From Pseudoalteromonas sp. A601 (GTDB taxonomy: Bacteria; Pseudomonadota; Gammaproteobacteria; Enterobacterales; Alteromonadaceae): DNA of 42,357 nt. The notes beneath the pieces were generated by a model. The model made no database searches and was not told where the DNA came from. It saw nothing but the letters and a program-made list of their open reading frames with translations. A program made the translations under genes and the position numbers. Below, piece after piece: positions 32,623 to 41,611 of this stretch (its first letter is position 1; each line of letters opens with the position of its first letter). Location: positions 1 to 42,357 of the forward strand of contig NZ_MXQF01000039.1 of NCBI RefSeq assembly GCF_002165575.1. The letters are read 5' to 3'.

Positions 32623-33960
32623 TTAAACTAATTCGCTTAAAGTTGCTAATGCAACAATACTGGCAAGCCCCAACTGAGCTATCAAGCTTAAAAAAGAGAA
32701 ACAGCGCAACACAAATAGACCCCAAGGGTGTTTGATATGGGGATACAGCGCGCAGCGTTTTAAGCTCATTGCAAAAAAGAAGCAAATAATCGATAACATG
32801 GTAAGGCTTAATGTTAATTCACTTTTTATAGCAAGCGTTTCATCGAAAAAGAAAAACAACTGTAATGGTAATAATAAAGTGACAATGGCGTGTAATCCAT
32901 GCACTTTTTTAATTCGTGCAAACTGCCCATCAGGTGAAAGCTCTTTTATACCAAAGTCTCGCTCTAAACATTTGACTAATTGCGTTGCTTTTATACTCAC
33001 AGCTAAGCGGTAACAACTCAGCCCTTCGTTATTGCGTACTCGAAAGTCATACCCTGATTTAAGTAATAGCACCATGAGCGGTTCATTTTTAGCAACAACG
33101 GCATAATGCAATGCAGTATTTCCTAACTTATCCGCGAGTGTTTTATCTTGCTTATCGAGCAAGGTTTGAACTAAGTTTACATAACCTTTTTCTACCGCCC
33201 ACATAAATGCGGTTTTGTCATTCTCGTCACTTAAGGTGCCTGTCGCACCTTGCTCAATAAAGCGCATAGCCATTGTTTGCTTTGCTGTATCAAAGCTTAA
33301 ATGCGCCAATAAGGCTTGTTCTAATAAAAGCGCAGAATCTACATTAGGAGATACTTGGGTTAGCAAGGTGAAATAATCTTTGCCGCTTGCTACTTTTTCA
33401 GCGGCTAGCTCGCTTAAGCGCTCAATATCATTTACTGACTGAGGAATGAATTGACTAAAACGCTCTCTAAAATCAACTTCTTCCCATATTGCTAATGCAT
33501 CCTCAGCACTAATTTTACTCCCTGTATTGAGTGCATGCTCAATAACCGTAAAATAGCGTTTAGTAAACAAATGGCCAATCAGTGAAAGCGGTGTATCAAT
33601 AGCTGCCTGCGCTGCTATGCTGGCGTACTTTTCTAACCGCTGACACATTAATAGTACTAGGCTTTCAGGAGTATAGTCATTGTCGTAATAGTAATTTTTT
33701 GCTGCACTTATATAATGCTGTGCATCTTCATCGTATTCACTAATATGTTGAAAGAAACATTCTTCAAACGGTTCGAGTGGAGTTAACCATGTGAGGTAAT
33801 AAATTGGGGGTAATACGGTGGTACAAACACCATCATCTTCTTCAGTGGAGCGACAAGCAGGCCACGCTTCTAAAGCGTCTAGAATAAATGCCCCATTCTG
33901 CTCAATAAGTCCTTTGACTAATAGCGGGTATTCTTTAGGCCAAATTAGTACATTTTCCAT
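32623..33960 (-). CDS. Ankyrin-repeat protein with C-terminal membrane segments
   Basis: 445 aa. The N-terminal 200 residues are helical and acidic without a known domain. Ankyrin repeats occupy about 235-335: TAFMWAVEKGYVNLVQTLLD, then GNTALHYAVVAKNEPLMVLL, then a third weaker copy. The last 90 residues hold three or four hydrophobic stretches (LLLPLQLFFFF; LTLSLTMLSIICFFFAMSL; LFVLRCFSFLSLIAQL; LASIVALATL), anchoring it in the inner membrane. Ankyrin parts bind other proteins; the partner is unknown. It is monocistronic: convergent with DUF2069 and separated by 250 bp from the gene behind it. Confidence 0.82.
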   Translation of the reverse strand: MENVLIWPKEYPLLVKGLIEQNGAFILDALEAWPACRSTEEDDGVCTTVLPPIYYLTWLTPLEPFEECFFQHISEYDEDAQHYISAAKNYYYDNDYTPESLVLLMCQRLEKYASIAAQAAIDTPLSLIGHLFTKRYFTVIEHALNTGSKISAEDALAIWEEVDFRERFSQFIPQSVNDIERLSELAAEKVASGKDYFTLLTQVSPNVDSALLLEQALLAHLSFDTAKQTMAMRFIEQGATGTLSDENDKTAFMWAVEKGYVNLVQTLLDKQDKTLADKLGNTALHYAVVAKNEPLMVLLLKSGYDFRVRNNEGLSCYRLAVSIKATQLVKCLERDFGIKELSPDGQFARIKKVHGLHAIVTLLLPLQLFFFFDETLAIKSELTLSLTMLSIICFFFAMSLKRCALYPHIKHPWGLFVLRCFSFLSLIAQLGLASIVALATLSELV

Positions 33961-34159
33961 TAAATCAACACAACTCCAGTGTCTAAAATGCTCGGGGGAT
34001 AAGTGAGTGCTAAGTTATAACAAGCTAAAACTGACACTGCGCTTAATACTCTTTAATACTTGTGCACAATAGAGTAATCGACTCAAATACACGAGGCTTA
34101 TTCTAACATACCTTGATCCACGCGCTAGACTAAAGAGTGTGATTTTAAAAGAATAATAG

Positions 34160-34193
34160 AAAACGACAAACTAGTAACGTAGCTTGTCGTTTT
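34160..34193 (-). terminator. Terminator of the orphan mlaC gene
   Basis: AAAACGACAA (34160-34169) pairs with TTGTCGTTTT (34184-34193). On the minus strand the 3' arm ends in TTTT, with CTATTATT following. It starts 24 nt after the mlaC stop codon. Confidence 0.8.
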
Positions 34194-34216
34194 AGGTTGG
34201 AGACTTACTTAAAAAG

Positions 34217-34813
34217 TTATTTTTTACCCAATTCTGTTGTCACTTGCGCCAACCCAACTGCTGAAATTCGCTGGATGACTTCTTTTTGTTTTGCACTTAG
34301 TAATGAGATCCCTTCAGCGACAATATCGTACACTTTCCAGCTACCATCTTTACTTTGACGTAACTTAAAATGTAAATCAATTGTTGGCGCGCTGGTGTCT
34401 ATGATCTGTGTTTTGACCGTAGCGAAATCACCAGAAATCACATTTGTATCATCTTCAAATTTAATTTTTTGTCCAGTGTATTTCATTAACGCACCGGCAT
34501 AAGTTGCACTCAAGTAATGTTCAACTGAAGAAATAAACGCACTCGCCTGCGCACGATCAATTCCTTTAATATGTTTACCTAGTAATTTATATGAGACAAA
34601 CTTCACATCCATATGAGGCATCAAATATTTATCTACAACAGCAGTCATTTCACTTTTACTTGCCGTTCCTTGATTATTTACTTTACTGATCTCACTAAAC
34701 AACTGATCTCCCACTTGAGTTAAGAGCTGTACCGGTGATTGCTTAGCAACTGCAAAAAGGGAACTACTAAAAAATAATGTAATAATAAATAGATAGTGCT
34801 TCATTGAAATCAT
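34217..34813 (-). CDS. MlaC/Ttg2D-family periplasmic phospholipid-binding protein (orphan)
   Basis: 198 aa. Signal peptide about 1-22 (ends SSSLFAVA-K). The body follows MlaC: PVQLLTQVGDQLFSEI, YLMPHMDVKFVSYKLLGKHIKG, FISSVEHYLSATYAGAL, and a C-terminal VYDIVAEGISLLSAKQKEVIQ, which matches the family's V-x-D-V-x-x-x-G-[IV]-S-[LW] signature. MlaC ferries phospholipids between the outer membrane MlaA-OmpC and the inner membrane MlaFEDB. No mlaF/E/D/B genes lie here, so it is a stand-alone paralogue, possibly with a different partner. An ATG three codons in (MKHYLF) may be the true start. Its neighbour across the divergent gap modifies lipid A. Confidence 0.85.
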   Translation of the reverse strand: MISMKHYLFIITLFFSSSLFAVAKQSPVQLLTQVGDQLFSEISKVNNQGTASKSEMTAVVDKYLMPHMDVKFVSYKLLGKHIKGIDRAQASAFISSVEHYLSATYAGALMKYTGQKIKFEDDTNVISGDFATVKTQIIDTSAPTIDLHFKLRQSKDGSWKVYDIVAEGISLLSAKQKEVIQRISAVGLAQVTTELGKK

Positions 34814-35047
34814 TGTGTGTCTCCTCTATGTGTGAGTGGGTAATTTACCTGTTTTGTATGCTTACAAAAAGAATCTAAATGGCACATTATTAATGGCAAA
34901 TTCGCACCAATCAAAATATCTCTTCATAATCAGGTTGTTACTTCTTCAAATATCTAATTGCAGAGGGAAAGTGTTTTTTAGTCGCTTGAATTCATACTAA
35001 TCATACCCCTATTTTGTAAATATCAATTACATCTATGGACGCTTCTA

Positions 35048-35581
35048 ATGACTTACAAACAAGTATTTAGATATATTTTTATGGTATTAACTTTTATAGC
35101 TAGTACTAACAGCTTTGCACTATCAAATCATGGTTATGCCCTCGATTACGTCCAAGGCGAAGGAGACGTTAAAGGGCTAAAACTAGCCTACCAATACCAT
35201 GCTCCACAACTTCAATCTATTTTGAAAAATAGCCATGTTTATTTAGAATCTAGTATCAACATTTGGGAATACGGTGCTGAAAATAAACATCAAACTAACT
35301 TGGTGTTAGCGATATCGCCAGTACTCCAATATCCTATAGGGCACATCAAAAACATACCTATATCTATAGAAGCAGGAATTGGATTTTCTCTTATTGACGA
35401 TACTTACTTTGCAAGCAAAAATGTAAGTACACACTACCAGTTCGAAGACAGAATTGGCTTTGTTGCCGAGTTTGGCGATGTGACGACAGCTTTACGCTAC
35501 CTGCATTACTCAAACGCAGGTTTTAAACGCCCTAATCCTGGACTCGATTTTATTTCCTTATCATTGTCTAAACGTTTTTAA
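35048..35581 (+). CDS. PagL-like lipid A 3-O-deacylase (outer-membrane acyloxyacyl hydrolase)
   Basis: 177 aa. Signal peptide 1-24 (ends NSFA-L), then an eight-stranded barrel ending in KRF with terminal phenylalanine. The catalytic H-x-S pair is H153/S155 in YLHYSNAGFKRPNPGLDF. In P. aeruginosa PagL the triad is H126-S128-E140; the same spacing here puts D167 in the acid position, a conservative change. It would remove the 3-linked acyl chain of lipid A at the cell surface. It is divergent from the orphan mlaC across 234 bp, and 51 bp before a small membrane protein. Confidence 0.8.
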   Translation: MTYKQVFRYIFMVLTFIASTNSFALSNHGYALDYVQGEGDVKGLKLAYQYHAPQLQSILKNSHVYLESSINIWEYGAENKHQTNLVLAISPVLQYPIGHIKNIPISIEAGIGFSLIDDTYFASKNVSTHYQFEDRIGFVAEFGDVTTALRYLHYSNAGFKRPNPGLDFISLSLSKRF

Positions 35582-35632
35582 GAATAATAATATTTGCTAT
35601 ACTCGGCGCTACAGTCGCTCATTGAGAACAAA

Positions 35633-35782
35633 ATGCAAGTTTGGCATATACTCATTATTATTTTGGTGCTTGCCATCATAATAGGAAATGTTTTACTGAT
35701 AAAACATTCGGCAAAAATGGAATTAAAAAAACCGAACGATAAAGAAAGCGCAAGCTCAAAGAAGGAAAAAAGCCCTAACTAA
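35633..35782 (+). CDS. Small membrane protein, DUF2897 family
   Basis: 49 aa from the ATG at 35633 (MQVWHILIIILVLAIIIGN). One transmembrane helix (4-24) followed by a basic cytoplasmic tail ending KKEKSPN. This fits DUF2897 proteins of Vibrio and Alteromonadales. Function unknown. A longer reading from 35594 adds 13 residues that do not fit the family. The stop lies in the stem of a shared terminator. Confidence 0.78.
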   Translation: MQVWHILIIILVLAIIIGNVLLIKHSAKMELKKPNDKESASSKKEKSPN

Positions 35783-35797
35783 ATTTGTTAAGGCTTT
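35769..35797. terminator. Bidirectional terminator between DUF2897 and metE
   Basis: AAAGCC (35769-35774) pairs with GGCTTT (35792-35797); inside, TAAC pairs with GTTA past a mismatch. A run of A precedes it on the left and T/A follows on the right, so it can serve both convergent genes. Confidence 0.65.
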
Positions 35798-35833
35798 ATA
35801 TCGTAGGCAATGCCTTTTACGAATGAATATTGG

Positions 35834-38112
35834 TTATTGCAATTCTTTCCGTAACTCTTTAGTCGCTTTAACCATATTATCAATGGCTTGGCGCGTTTCT
35901 TCCCAACCACGGGTTTTTAAACCGCAGTCTGGATTCACCCATAAACGTTCAACTGGTATTTTACGTGCAGCTTTATGAATTAGCGCTTTTATCCATGCGA
36001 TATCAGGTACATTTGGAGTATGAATATCATAGACTCCAGGTCCAATGTCATTTGGGTAATCAAAATTTTCAAATGCGGCCAACAATTCCATATTAGAACG
36101 AGATGTTTCAATAGTGATCACATCCGCATCCATATCTGCAATCGCGGCTATAATGTCATTAAACTCCGCATAACACATATGAGTATGAATTTGAGTTTCA
36201 TCTTTTACGCCACTGGCTGAGACTCTGAATGCATAAGCTGCCCATTCCAAATACGCTTGCCACTGACTTTCTTTTAATGGCATACCTTCACGAAATGCAG
36301 GTTCATCTATTTGAATAATATCAATACCTGCATTTTGCAAATCAACAACTTCATCACGCAATGCCAGTGCAATTTGATTGGCAATCGTTGCTTTATCTAA
36401 ATCATCACGTATAAATGACCAAAACAAAATAGTGATCGGCCCTGTTAGCATACCTTTCATTTTTTTACTGGTCAGTGACTGCGCATAGTATGACCACGCA
36501 ACCGTCATGGCTTTTTCCCGTGACACATCCCCCCAAATCACTGGAGGCTTAACACAACGAGAACCATAACTTTGTACCCAACCAAACTGGGTAAAAGCAA
36601 ACCCTTCGAGTAATTCACCAAAATATTCAACCATATCATTACGCTCAGCTTCACCGTGTACTAATACATCTAAATCCAAAGCCTCTTGTTCTTCTACTGC
36701 ATAACGAATTTCTGCTGCCATTTGATTTTGATAGTCATCGGCCGATAACCTACCCCTTTTAAAGTCACGACGAGCTTTGCGGATTGCTTGTGTTTGCGGG
36801 AATGAGCCTATCGTAGTAATGGTAAATTCAGTGCTGCGCGTTGCTTTTTCATACGTTGAGAAAATACACTCTGACGTTTGCCATCATGTACTGTTAACGC
36901 ACTTACTCGTTGCTGTACCACAGCATTATTGACACGAGTAGATGTTAAACGTGCTTTTACAGGAGCTGAATATGCAATGAGTTCGCTATTGTCATTATTT
37001 TCTAAAGCAACGTTTAATAATGACAACTCTCGGCCTTTTTGTTTTGCAAATGCAAGCCATGAGCGTAATTCATCATCAAGCTTTTCTTCCTGATCTAAAT
37101 CGACAGGCGTATGTAATAGCGAACAAGATGGTGCCAACCATAAATTATTACCGCGCCTTGCTGCTATATCTTTCACATTATTAAAAACAGTAACTAGATC
37201 TGCACGCCAAACATTACGTCCATTTATAACACCCAATGACAAAACTTGATTTAAATTCAACAAGTTATCTAACTCAGCGATATCAACCGTGGTGGCAACA
37301 CAATCAAAATGCACACCATCGACAGGGTAAGCTGCAATGTCATCATAATAAACAGTGACTGTGTCAAAGTAGCTAGCAAGTAACAATTTCACCCCTTGCC
37401 CCGCAAGAGCATTAAAACTGATCCTTAATGCATTGCGATAATTATCCGCCAGCTCAAGACCAAGAATAGGCTCATCGATTTGTACCCACTTAACACCTTG
37501 CTGTGCTAGCTTTGCTAATACTTGTTGATAAACAGGCAATAACCTTTGCAGTAGAGTTAATTTATCAAATTCTTGGCCAGCACATTTAGCTAAATAAAGG
37601 TAAGTTACAGGACCGATTAATACAGCTTTTGCATTATGACCTAAAGCGTGTGCTTGAGAAACATGCTCAAATAACTCAGTCCATGTTAATTTAAACTGCT
37701 GATCAAAACTCAGCTCCGGCACGATATAATGATAGTTAGTGTTAAACCACTTCGTCATTTCGCTCGCTGCGCAGGAACATCCTGTTGGTGCTCGACCACG
37801 ACCAATACGAAAGACTGTATCAAGATCAACGTTGCCATTAGCGGTTTGATGACGTTTAGGGATCGCACCTAGTAATAAAGAGGTGGATAACACATGATCA
37901 TACCAAGCAAAATCACCAACAGGTACTAAATCAACGCCAGCATCCGCTTGAATAGCCCAGTTTTCTGCTCGGATAATTTTACCTTGTTCAAGTAACTCTG
38001 TTTGGTTAATTTCACCTGCCCAATACGATTCTATTGCAAATTTTAGTTCTCGTTTCTTACCTATACGAGGAAAACCTAAGTTATGTAATTGTGCCATGCT
38101 ATAAACACTCAT
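35834..38112 (-). pseudogene. metE: Cobalamin-independent methionine synthase, broken by a one-base frameshift
   Basis: The two reading frames together would make about 759 aa, the normal MetE length. The first frame (38112-36808) covers the N-terminal barrel (LGFPRIGKKRELKFA; GRGRAPTGCSCAASEMTKWFNTNYHY) but ends ...NLPLLR-stop. The sequence resumes one base out of frame as ITTIGSFPQTQAIRK, the linker that normally follows LP, and continues in the second frame (to 35834). The break is near base 36820, best explained by loss of one base in CCAATT to CCATT. The catalytic domain is otherwise intact: zinc ligands in THMCY (H, C), IETSRS (E) and NPDCGL (C). It is divergent from metR. It could be a true mutation or a sequence error. 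Confidence 0.85.
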
Positions 38113-38184
38113 TTAGATGTTTAGATGGCCAAAAAATACATTTATTCTTCATATCATACAATTGATGCTTCCTCAGTTTAAACT

Positions 38185-38197
38185 TGAGGTAAATTCA
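38185..38197. promoter_or_regulatory. MetR-type binding site upstream of metE
   Basis: TGAGGTAAATTCA matches the E. coli MetR consensus TGAA-N5-TTCA at seven of eight fixed positions, with the central A/T. It lies about 73 bp from the metE start and about 190 bp from metR, the expected place for MetR to activate metE and repress itself. Confidence 0.5.
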
Positions 38198-38230
38198 TGA
38201 AAATATTTATCAAAATAACAAAAAACACAA

Positions 38231-38244
38231 TGATAACGCTGTCA
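38231..38244. promoter_or_regulatory. LacI-type operator-like palindrome between metE and metR
   Basis: TGATAACGCTGTCA differs by one base from the pgi operator. It lies 119 bp upstream of metE, nearly the same distance as at pgi (111 bp). It may link methionine synthesis to the sugar regulator, or answer to a paralogous LacI-family protein. Confidence 0.45.
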
Positions 38245-38387
38245 AAAAATATAGTATAGTAACATTGTAAATATCACGTAAAAAAAGCTACTAGGCATAG
38301 CCATCCAGACGTTGAAACATCTCAATTAAAAGCGTAGTATGTCTAAAATCTGAGTGAACCTCACTTTTCCCATGAGAATTATTAAAG

Positions 38388-39275
38388 ATGATTGATGTAA
38401 AACACTTGAAGACCATTGCCACATTAAAAGAAACCGGTTCTTTGGTGAATACCGCCCGTGAGCTTTTTTTAACTCAGTCCGCTTTATCTCACCAGATCAA
38501 AGATTTAGAGAATAAGCTAGATTGTCAGTTATTCGAACGCAAAACCCAACCTGTGCGTTTTACGCCGCAAGGTATGTTGCTGTTAGAATTAGCAAATGAA
38601 GTACTGCCAAGAGTTGAGGCAACCAAGTGCCGTTTAAAAGAAAGCTTAAATCAGCCAATTTCACAGCTGCGCTTAAGTGTAGAATGCCACGCTTGCTTTC
38701 ATTGGTTACTGCCAACCATTAAAGAATTTAATAATTTTTGGCCTGATATTAAAGTCGATTACGAACGTGGTTTTAGCTATGACGCCATTCCAGATTTACT
38801 AAATGAAGAACTAGATTTAGTCTTAACTTCGGATATACGTGAACCTGATAAGCTTGAATACGCACATCTTTTTGATTTCAAGTTAAAGTTAATTGTCGCA
38901 CCAGATCACGAACTGGCTAAAAAAGCTTATGTCACAGCATTAGACTTAAAAAACGAAACTATTATTTCTTATCCAATTCCTCGTGAGCGTCAGGATATAT
39001 TTAAGCATTTCATCCAAAATGCACGATTTGATGGCACACTCAAAAATGTTGACCAAGGGCTGTTAATTTTCCAATTAGTAAGCGCAGGGATGGGTGTTGC
39101 AGCATTACCCGATTGGCTGGTAACCCCCTATGAAAGCCAAGGGTTAATAAAATCAATTCCCCTAGGCGCACTAGGGCTTACTCGTCCAATGTATTTGGCG
39201 ATGAAGAAGAATATGAAAGACAACCCCGTTTATCGTCATTTTTTAAATACCTGTAAACTAAATAACGGTCGATAA
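38388..39275 (+). CDS. metR: LysR-type regulator of methionine synthesis
   Basis: 295 aa. Helix-turn-helix at 18-45 (GSLVNTARELFLTQSALSHQIKDLENKL), very close to E. coli MetR, and the effector domain keeps MetR-type ECHACFHWLLPTIKEFNNFWP (about 104-124) and SAGMGVAALPDWLV (about 233-246). MetR activates metE (and metH, glyA) with homocysteine as co-inducer. The divergent metE neighbour confirms the identity. A long inverted repeat (39287-39328) follows as its probable terminator. Confidence 0.94.
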   Translation: MIDVKHLKTIATLKETGSLVNTARELFLTQSALSHQIKDLENKLDCQLFERKTQPVRFTPQGMLLLELANEVLPRVEATKCRLKESLNQPISQLRLSVECHACFHWLLPTIKEFNNFWPDIKVDYERGFSYDAIPDLLNEELDLVLTSDIREPDKLEYAHLFDFKLKLIVAPDHELAKKAYVTALDLKNETIISYPIPRERQDIFKHFIQNARFDGTLKNVDQGLLIFQLVSAGMGVAALPDWLVTPYESQGLIKSIPLGALGLTRPMYLAMKKNMKDNPVYRHFLNTCKLNNGR

Positions 39276-39286
39276 TCTCAAGTATT

Positions 39287-39328
39287 CACAGTAGCATAGA
39301 CACAAATTTTGTTAATAATGCTACTGTG
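39287..39328. repeat. Perfect 11-bp inverted repeat between metR and elyC, covering the elyC start
   Basis: CACAGTAGCAT (39287-39297) is the exact reverse complement of ATGCTACTGTG (39318-39328), with a 20-nt loop containing ACAAATTTTGT. The right arm ends exactly before the elyC ATG at 39329. It may terminate metR and at the same time hide the elyC start region. Confidence 0.6.
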
Positions 39329-40093
39329 ATGTTTGAATTTAAAAAAATTATCGGCGCAATGCTGATGCCCCTCCCTTTATTAGGTATTGCTTGTGTTGTT
39401 TGCCTATGCATGACTTTTCGCAGCAATAAAGTACTTTCACTTATTGGCTTACTAGCGATAAGCTGCCTACTTTTGATCAGCACACCTTTTTTTGCCCAAA
39501 AAATTATTTCACCCGATACACAATTACATTATGCTTTTGACGTTAATAAACACACAACCCTTGATAAAATTGTGGTACTTGGATGTGACATTAACCCAAA
39601 CCCACACTTAACAGCCAACAGTCAGCTCGGTAATTGCGCCAAAAGCCGCTTAGTTGAAGGACTACGTTTAGCATACAAGTACCCAAATTCACAGCTTATT
39701 GTATCTGGTGGAGGTATAGGTAAAGTCACAAATAGTAGTTTAATGCGTCAAACTGCTATCAGCTTAGGTGTCAATGCAACTCGCATTAAGCAAAATCCAT
39801 CTGCAATGGATACTGCAGATGAAGCCAAATTATTAGCACCTGCACTCGTAGATTTCAAGGTTGCGTTAGTAACCTCAGCGAACCACATGACCCGAGCCAA
39901 AAGTTTATTTAACGCCCAAGGTATAGAAATTATTCCTGCAGCAACTGATTACTATGACTTTTCAGCATGGCCGATACATAAACAGTTTATTCCCAGTGCT
40001 GGCGTATTAAAAGCGGTTACCAGTCAGTGGCATGAAGTAATTGGTAAAGCATGGATTTCATTACGGCGCTGGCTTGACCCTGAAGCACTGTAG
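39329..40093 (+). CDS. elyC: Envelope protein ElyC (YdcF/SanA/DUF218 superfamily)
   Basis: 254 aa. The start MFEFKKIIGAMLMPLPLL follows E. coli ElyC (MLFTLKKVIGNMLLPLPL), which fixes the ATG at 39329; a GTG lies one codon upstream. Two transmembrane helices (about 8-32 and 36-52) precede the periplasmic DUF218 domain: IVVLGCD (about 80-86), SQLIVSGGG (about 121-129), and TADEAKLLAP with ALVTSANHMTRAKSLF (about 176-192). ElyC supports peptidoglycan and enterobacterial-antigen carrier metabolism at low temperature in E. coli. There is no evident ribosome site; the start region lies in an inverted repeat. Confidence 0.9.
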   Translation: MFEFKKIIGAMLMPLPLLGIACVVCLCMTFRSNKVLSLIGLLAISCLLLISTPFFAQKIISPDTQLHYAFDVNKHTTLDKIVVLGCDINPNPHLTANSQLGNCAKSRLVEGLRLAYKYPNSQLIVSGGGIGKVTNSSLMRQTAISLGVNATRIKQNPSAMDTADEAKLLAPALVDFKVALVTSANHMTRAKSLFNAQGIEIIPAATDYYDFSAWPIHKQFIPSAGVLKAVTSQWHEVIGKAWISLRRWLDPEAL

Positions 40094-40193
40094 CTAAAGT
40101 TATACTCTTATGTAGAAATATTTGTGCTGTTCCCTCAAAAGCTGCTATGAAGTATAATTTGCTTTATATAGTGGTATAAATTTTGAGAACATA

Positions 40194-41222
40194 ATGACTG
40201 AGCAGTTAGCAACTTTAGGCCAGCTCCTTGATGGAGCTGGTACACAATGGCGTGCGTTTGATATTGGCAGGCACATTACAAAGTTTGAGAAAAAACAGTT
40301 TAACGCCATTGAACAAGCACAAATCCCCTACCCATACCCACTTGCTGGCCATGCTTGGATTGCTATCCAATTTTGGGACAGTGCAGCCAGTAAAGAACCA
40401 TATGTATGGTTTTTAAAGTTCCCTGTAGATGAACAAAGTAAGCTTGTGTGTGCAAGCCGTGATCATTTTGCCAATATGGTTATTGAAGCGTTAGGCAATG
40501 ATCTCACTGGTGAGCAAGCTGATGGCAAACTTGATAACAACCCTTATGTTTTTACCCCTAACGCTAATAAACTAGCGGCATTCAACGCACAACTAAAAGT
40601 ACTCCTTAGGCAACCTGCCTCTGAGTATTATGAATACTCACAGCTTTATTTCAGTGGAAAACTCGGTTTTGATAATTGGCAAAGTGTGGCTGTGCAAGGT
40701 ATTGCTGACTTTGCGTTACGTTTGGATGACGATGCAAATCTATCAAACTTGCAAAAAGCATGGCCGTATTTACCCCCTGAAGTATTACAGCCCCTAAGTG
40801 CTATGCTTGAGCATGTTCAAATCCCAGCAAGTCTATCTGAGCAGCTTTTAGAGCACGCTGAAACAGCTATTGAGCATAAAGATACTCTTTCATTGATTTG
40901 CGCGCTGAGGGCCATGTCAAAGTCCCAAGCAAAAGGTTTAACCGCCAAGCTTGTAGACGAAGTTTTAGTATCAGAAATCGCAACTGATTCAGACGTCTTA
41001 CTTACAATTGCCGGGCGCTGCTTTACGCTACTAGAAGACCCTGAACGCTTACATCTTTTTATGGATAATTGCGCTCACCATCAAGTAATTGATGAGCTTT
41101 TCCCAAGTATTTTTGCTGACTTAGTTGCAATCCCGAGTATTCGCCCGCATCTATTAGGTTTATTACGAAAAGAAAACCGCAGCGAAAAGCTCGCTCGCGC
41201 AATTGGAAGGTTATTCTCTTAA
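40194..41222 (+). CDS. DUF3549 family protein
   Basis: 342 aa, soluble. The N-terminal TLGQLLDGAGTQWRAFDIGRHI (6-27), AHAWIAIQFWD-like segment (about 53-63) and VWFLKFPVDEQ (about 70-80) are typical of DUF3549; the second half is a helical repeat fold. Function unknown. It is restricted mainly to Vibrio and Alteromonadales-type gammaproteobacteria, where as I recall it stands with DUF3301, yqcC, truC and syd, the E. coli surroundings of csrB. It is followed two bases later by the DUF3301 gene. Confidence 0.85.
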   Translation: MTEQLATLGQLLDGAGTQWRAFDIGRHITKFEKKQFNAIEQAQIPYPYPLAGHAWIAIQFWDSAASKEPYVWFLKFPVDEQSKLVCASRDHFANMVIEALGNDLTGEQADGKLDNNPYVFTPNANKLAAFNAQLKVLLRQPASEYYEYSQLYFSGKLGFDNWQSVAVQGIADFALRLDDDANLSNLQKAWPYLPPEVLQPLSAMLEHVQIPASLSEQLLEHAETAIEHKDTLSLICALRAMSKSQAKGLTAKLVDEVLVSEIATDSDVLLTIAGRCFTLLEDPERLHLFMDNCAHHQVIDELFPSIFADLVAIPSIRPHLLGLLRKENRSEKLARAIGRLFS

Positions 41223-41223
41223 C

Positions 41224-41523
41224 ATGGCAAGCTTATGGACATTCATTATTATTGGCAGTGTAATTTATCTGTTTTGGCTTAATCGAAAAATAGCTGAAGC
41301 AGCAAACGCACACGCTAAGCGTCAAACCGACCAACTACAGGTTCAATTAATGAGTGTCGCCTGCACTAAACGTCGTTTTGGACTTTTGAAAAATGGCAAG
41401 CCGGGTGTAAAAAGTGAGTTCATGTTTGAATTTTCCAGTGATGGCCAAAGCGCATACCAAGGGGCTTTGTTTATGGAAAACGAAATGCTGAAAAGCGTTG
41501 TCGTGCCACCGCATAAGATCTAG
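41224..41523 (+). CDS. DUF3301 family single-helix membrane protein
   Basis: 99 aa from ATG 41224. A transmembrane helix (4-20, WTFIIIGSVIYLFWLNR) is followed by a cytoplasmic coiled region and a small domain with CTKRRFGLLKNGKPGVKSEFMFEFSSDG, the DUF3301 signature. Function unknown. The upstream TTG reading at 41203 would overlap DUF3549 and is less likely. The pair DUF3549-DUF3301 forms an operon that runs towards the csrB-like gene. Confidence 0.85.
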   Translation: MASLWTFIIIGSVIYLFWLNRKIAEAANAHAKRQTDQLQVQLMSVACTKRRFGLLKNGKPGVKSEFMFEFSSDGQSAYQGALFMENEMLKSVVVPPHKI

Positions 41524-41550
41524 TTAGAAAGTTAGAAAGTTAGAAAGTTA
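41523..41550. repeat. Short tandem repeat just after the DUF3301 stop
   Basis: GTTAGAAA is repeated three times followed by a partial GTTA, an 8-bp period. It begins in the DUF3301 stop codon (TAG). It is slippage-prone, with no evident function. Confidence 0.6.
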
Positions 41551-41590
41551 TTTTAGATAAATCTTAATTAAAAGCAACGCCAGAAACTAA

Positions 41591-41611
41591 GGCGTAACTT
41601 ATAGTTACGCC
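41591..41611 (-). terminator. Rho-independent terminator of the csrB-like RNA
   Basis: GGCGTAACT (41591-41599) pairs perfectly with AGTTACGCC (41603-41611) over three bases. On the minus strand it is followed by TTAGTTTCTGG. On the plus strand no T tract follows, so it belongs to the minus-strand RNA. Confidence 0.75.

Noticed and set aside
36808..36830. Programmed frameshifting as the reason for the split metE
   Set aside because: There is no slippery homopolymer run or downstream pseudoknot-like structure, and metE is not known to use recoding. A deletion or sequence error is simpler.
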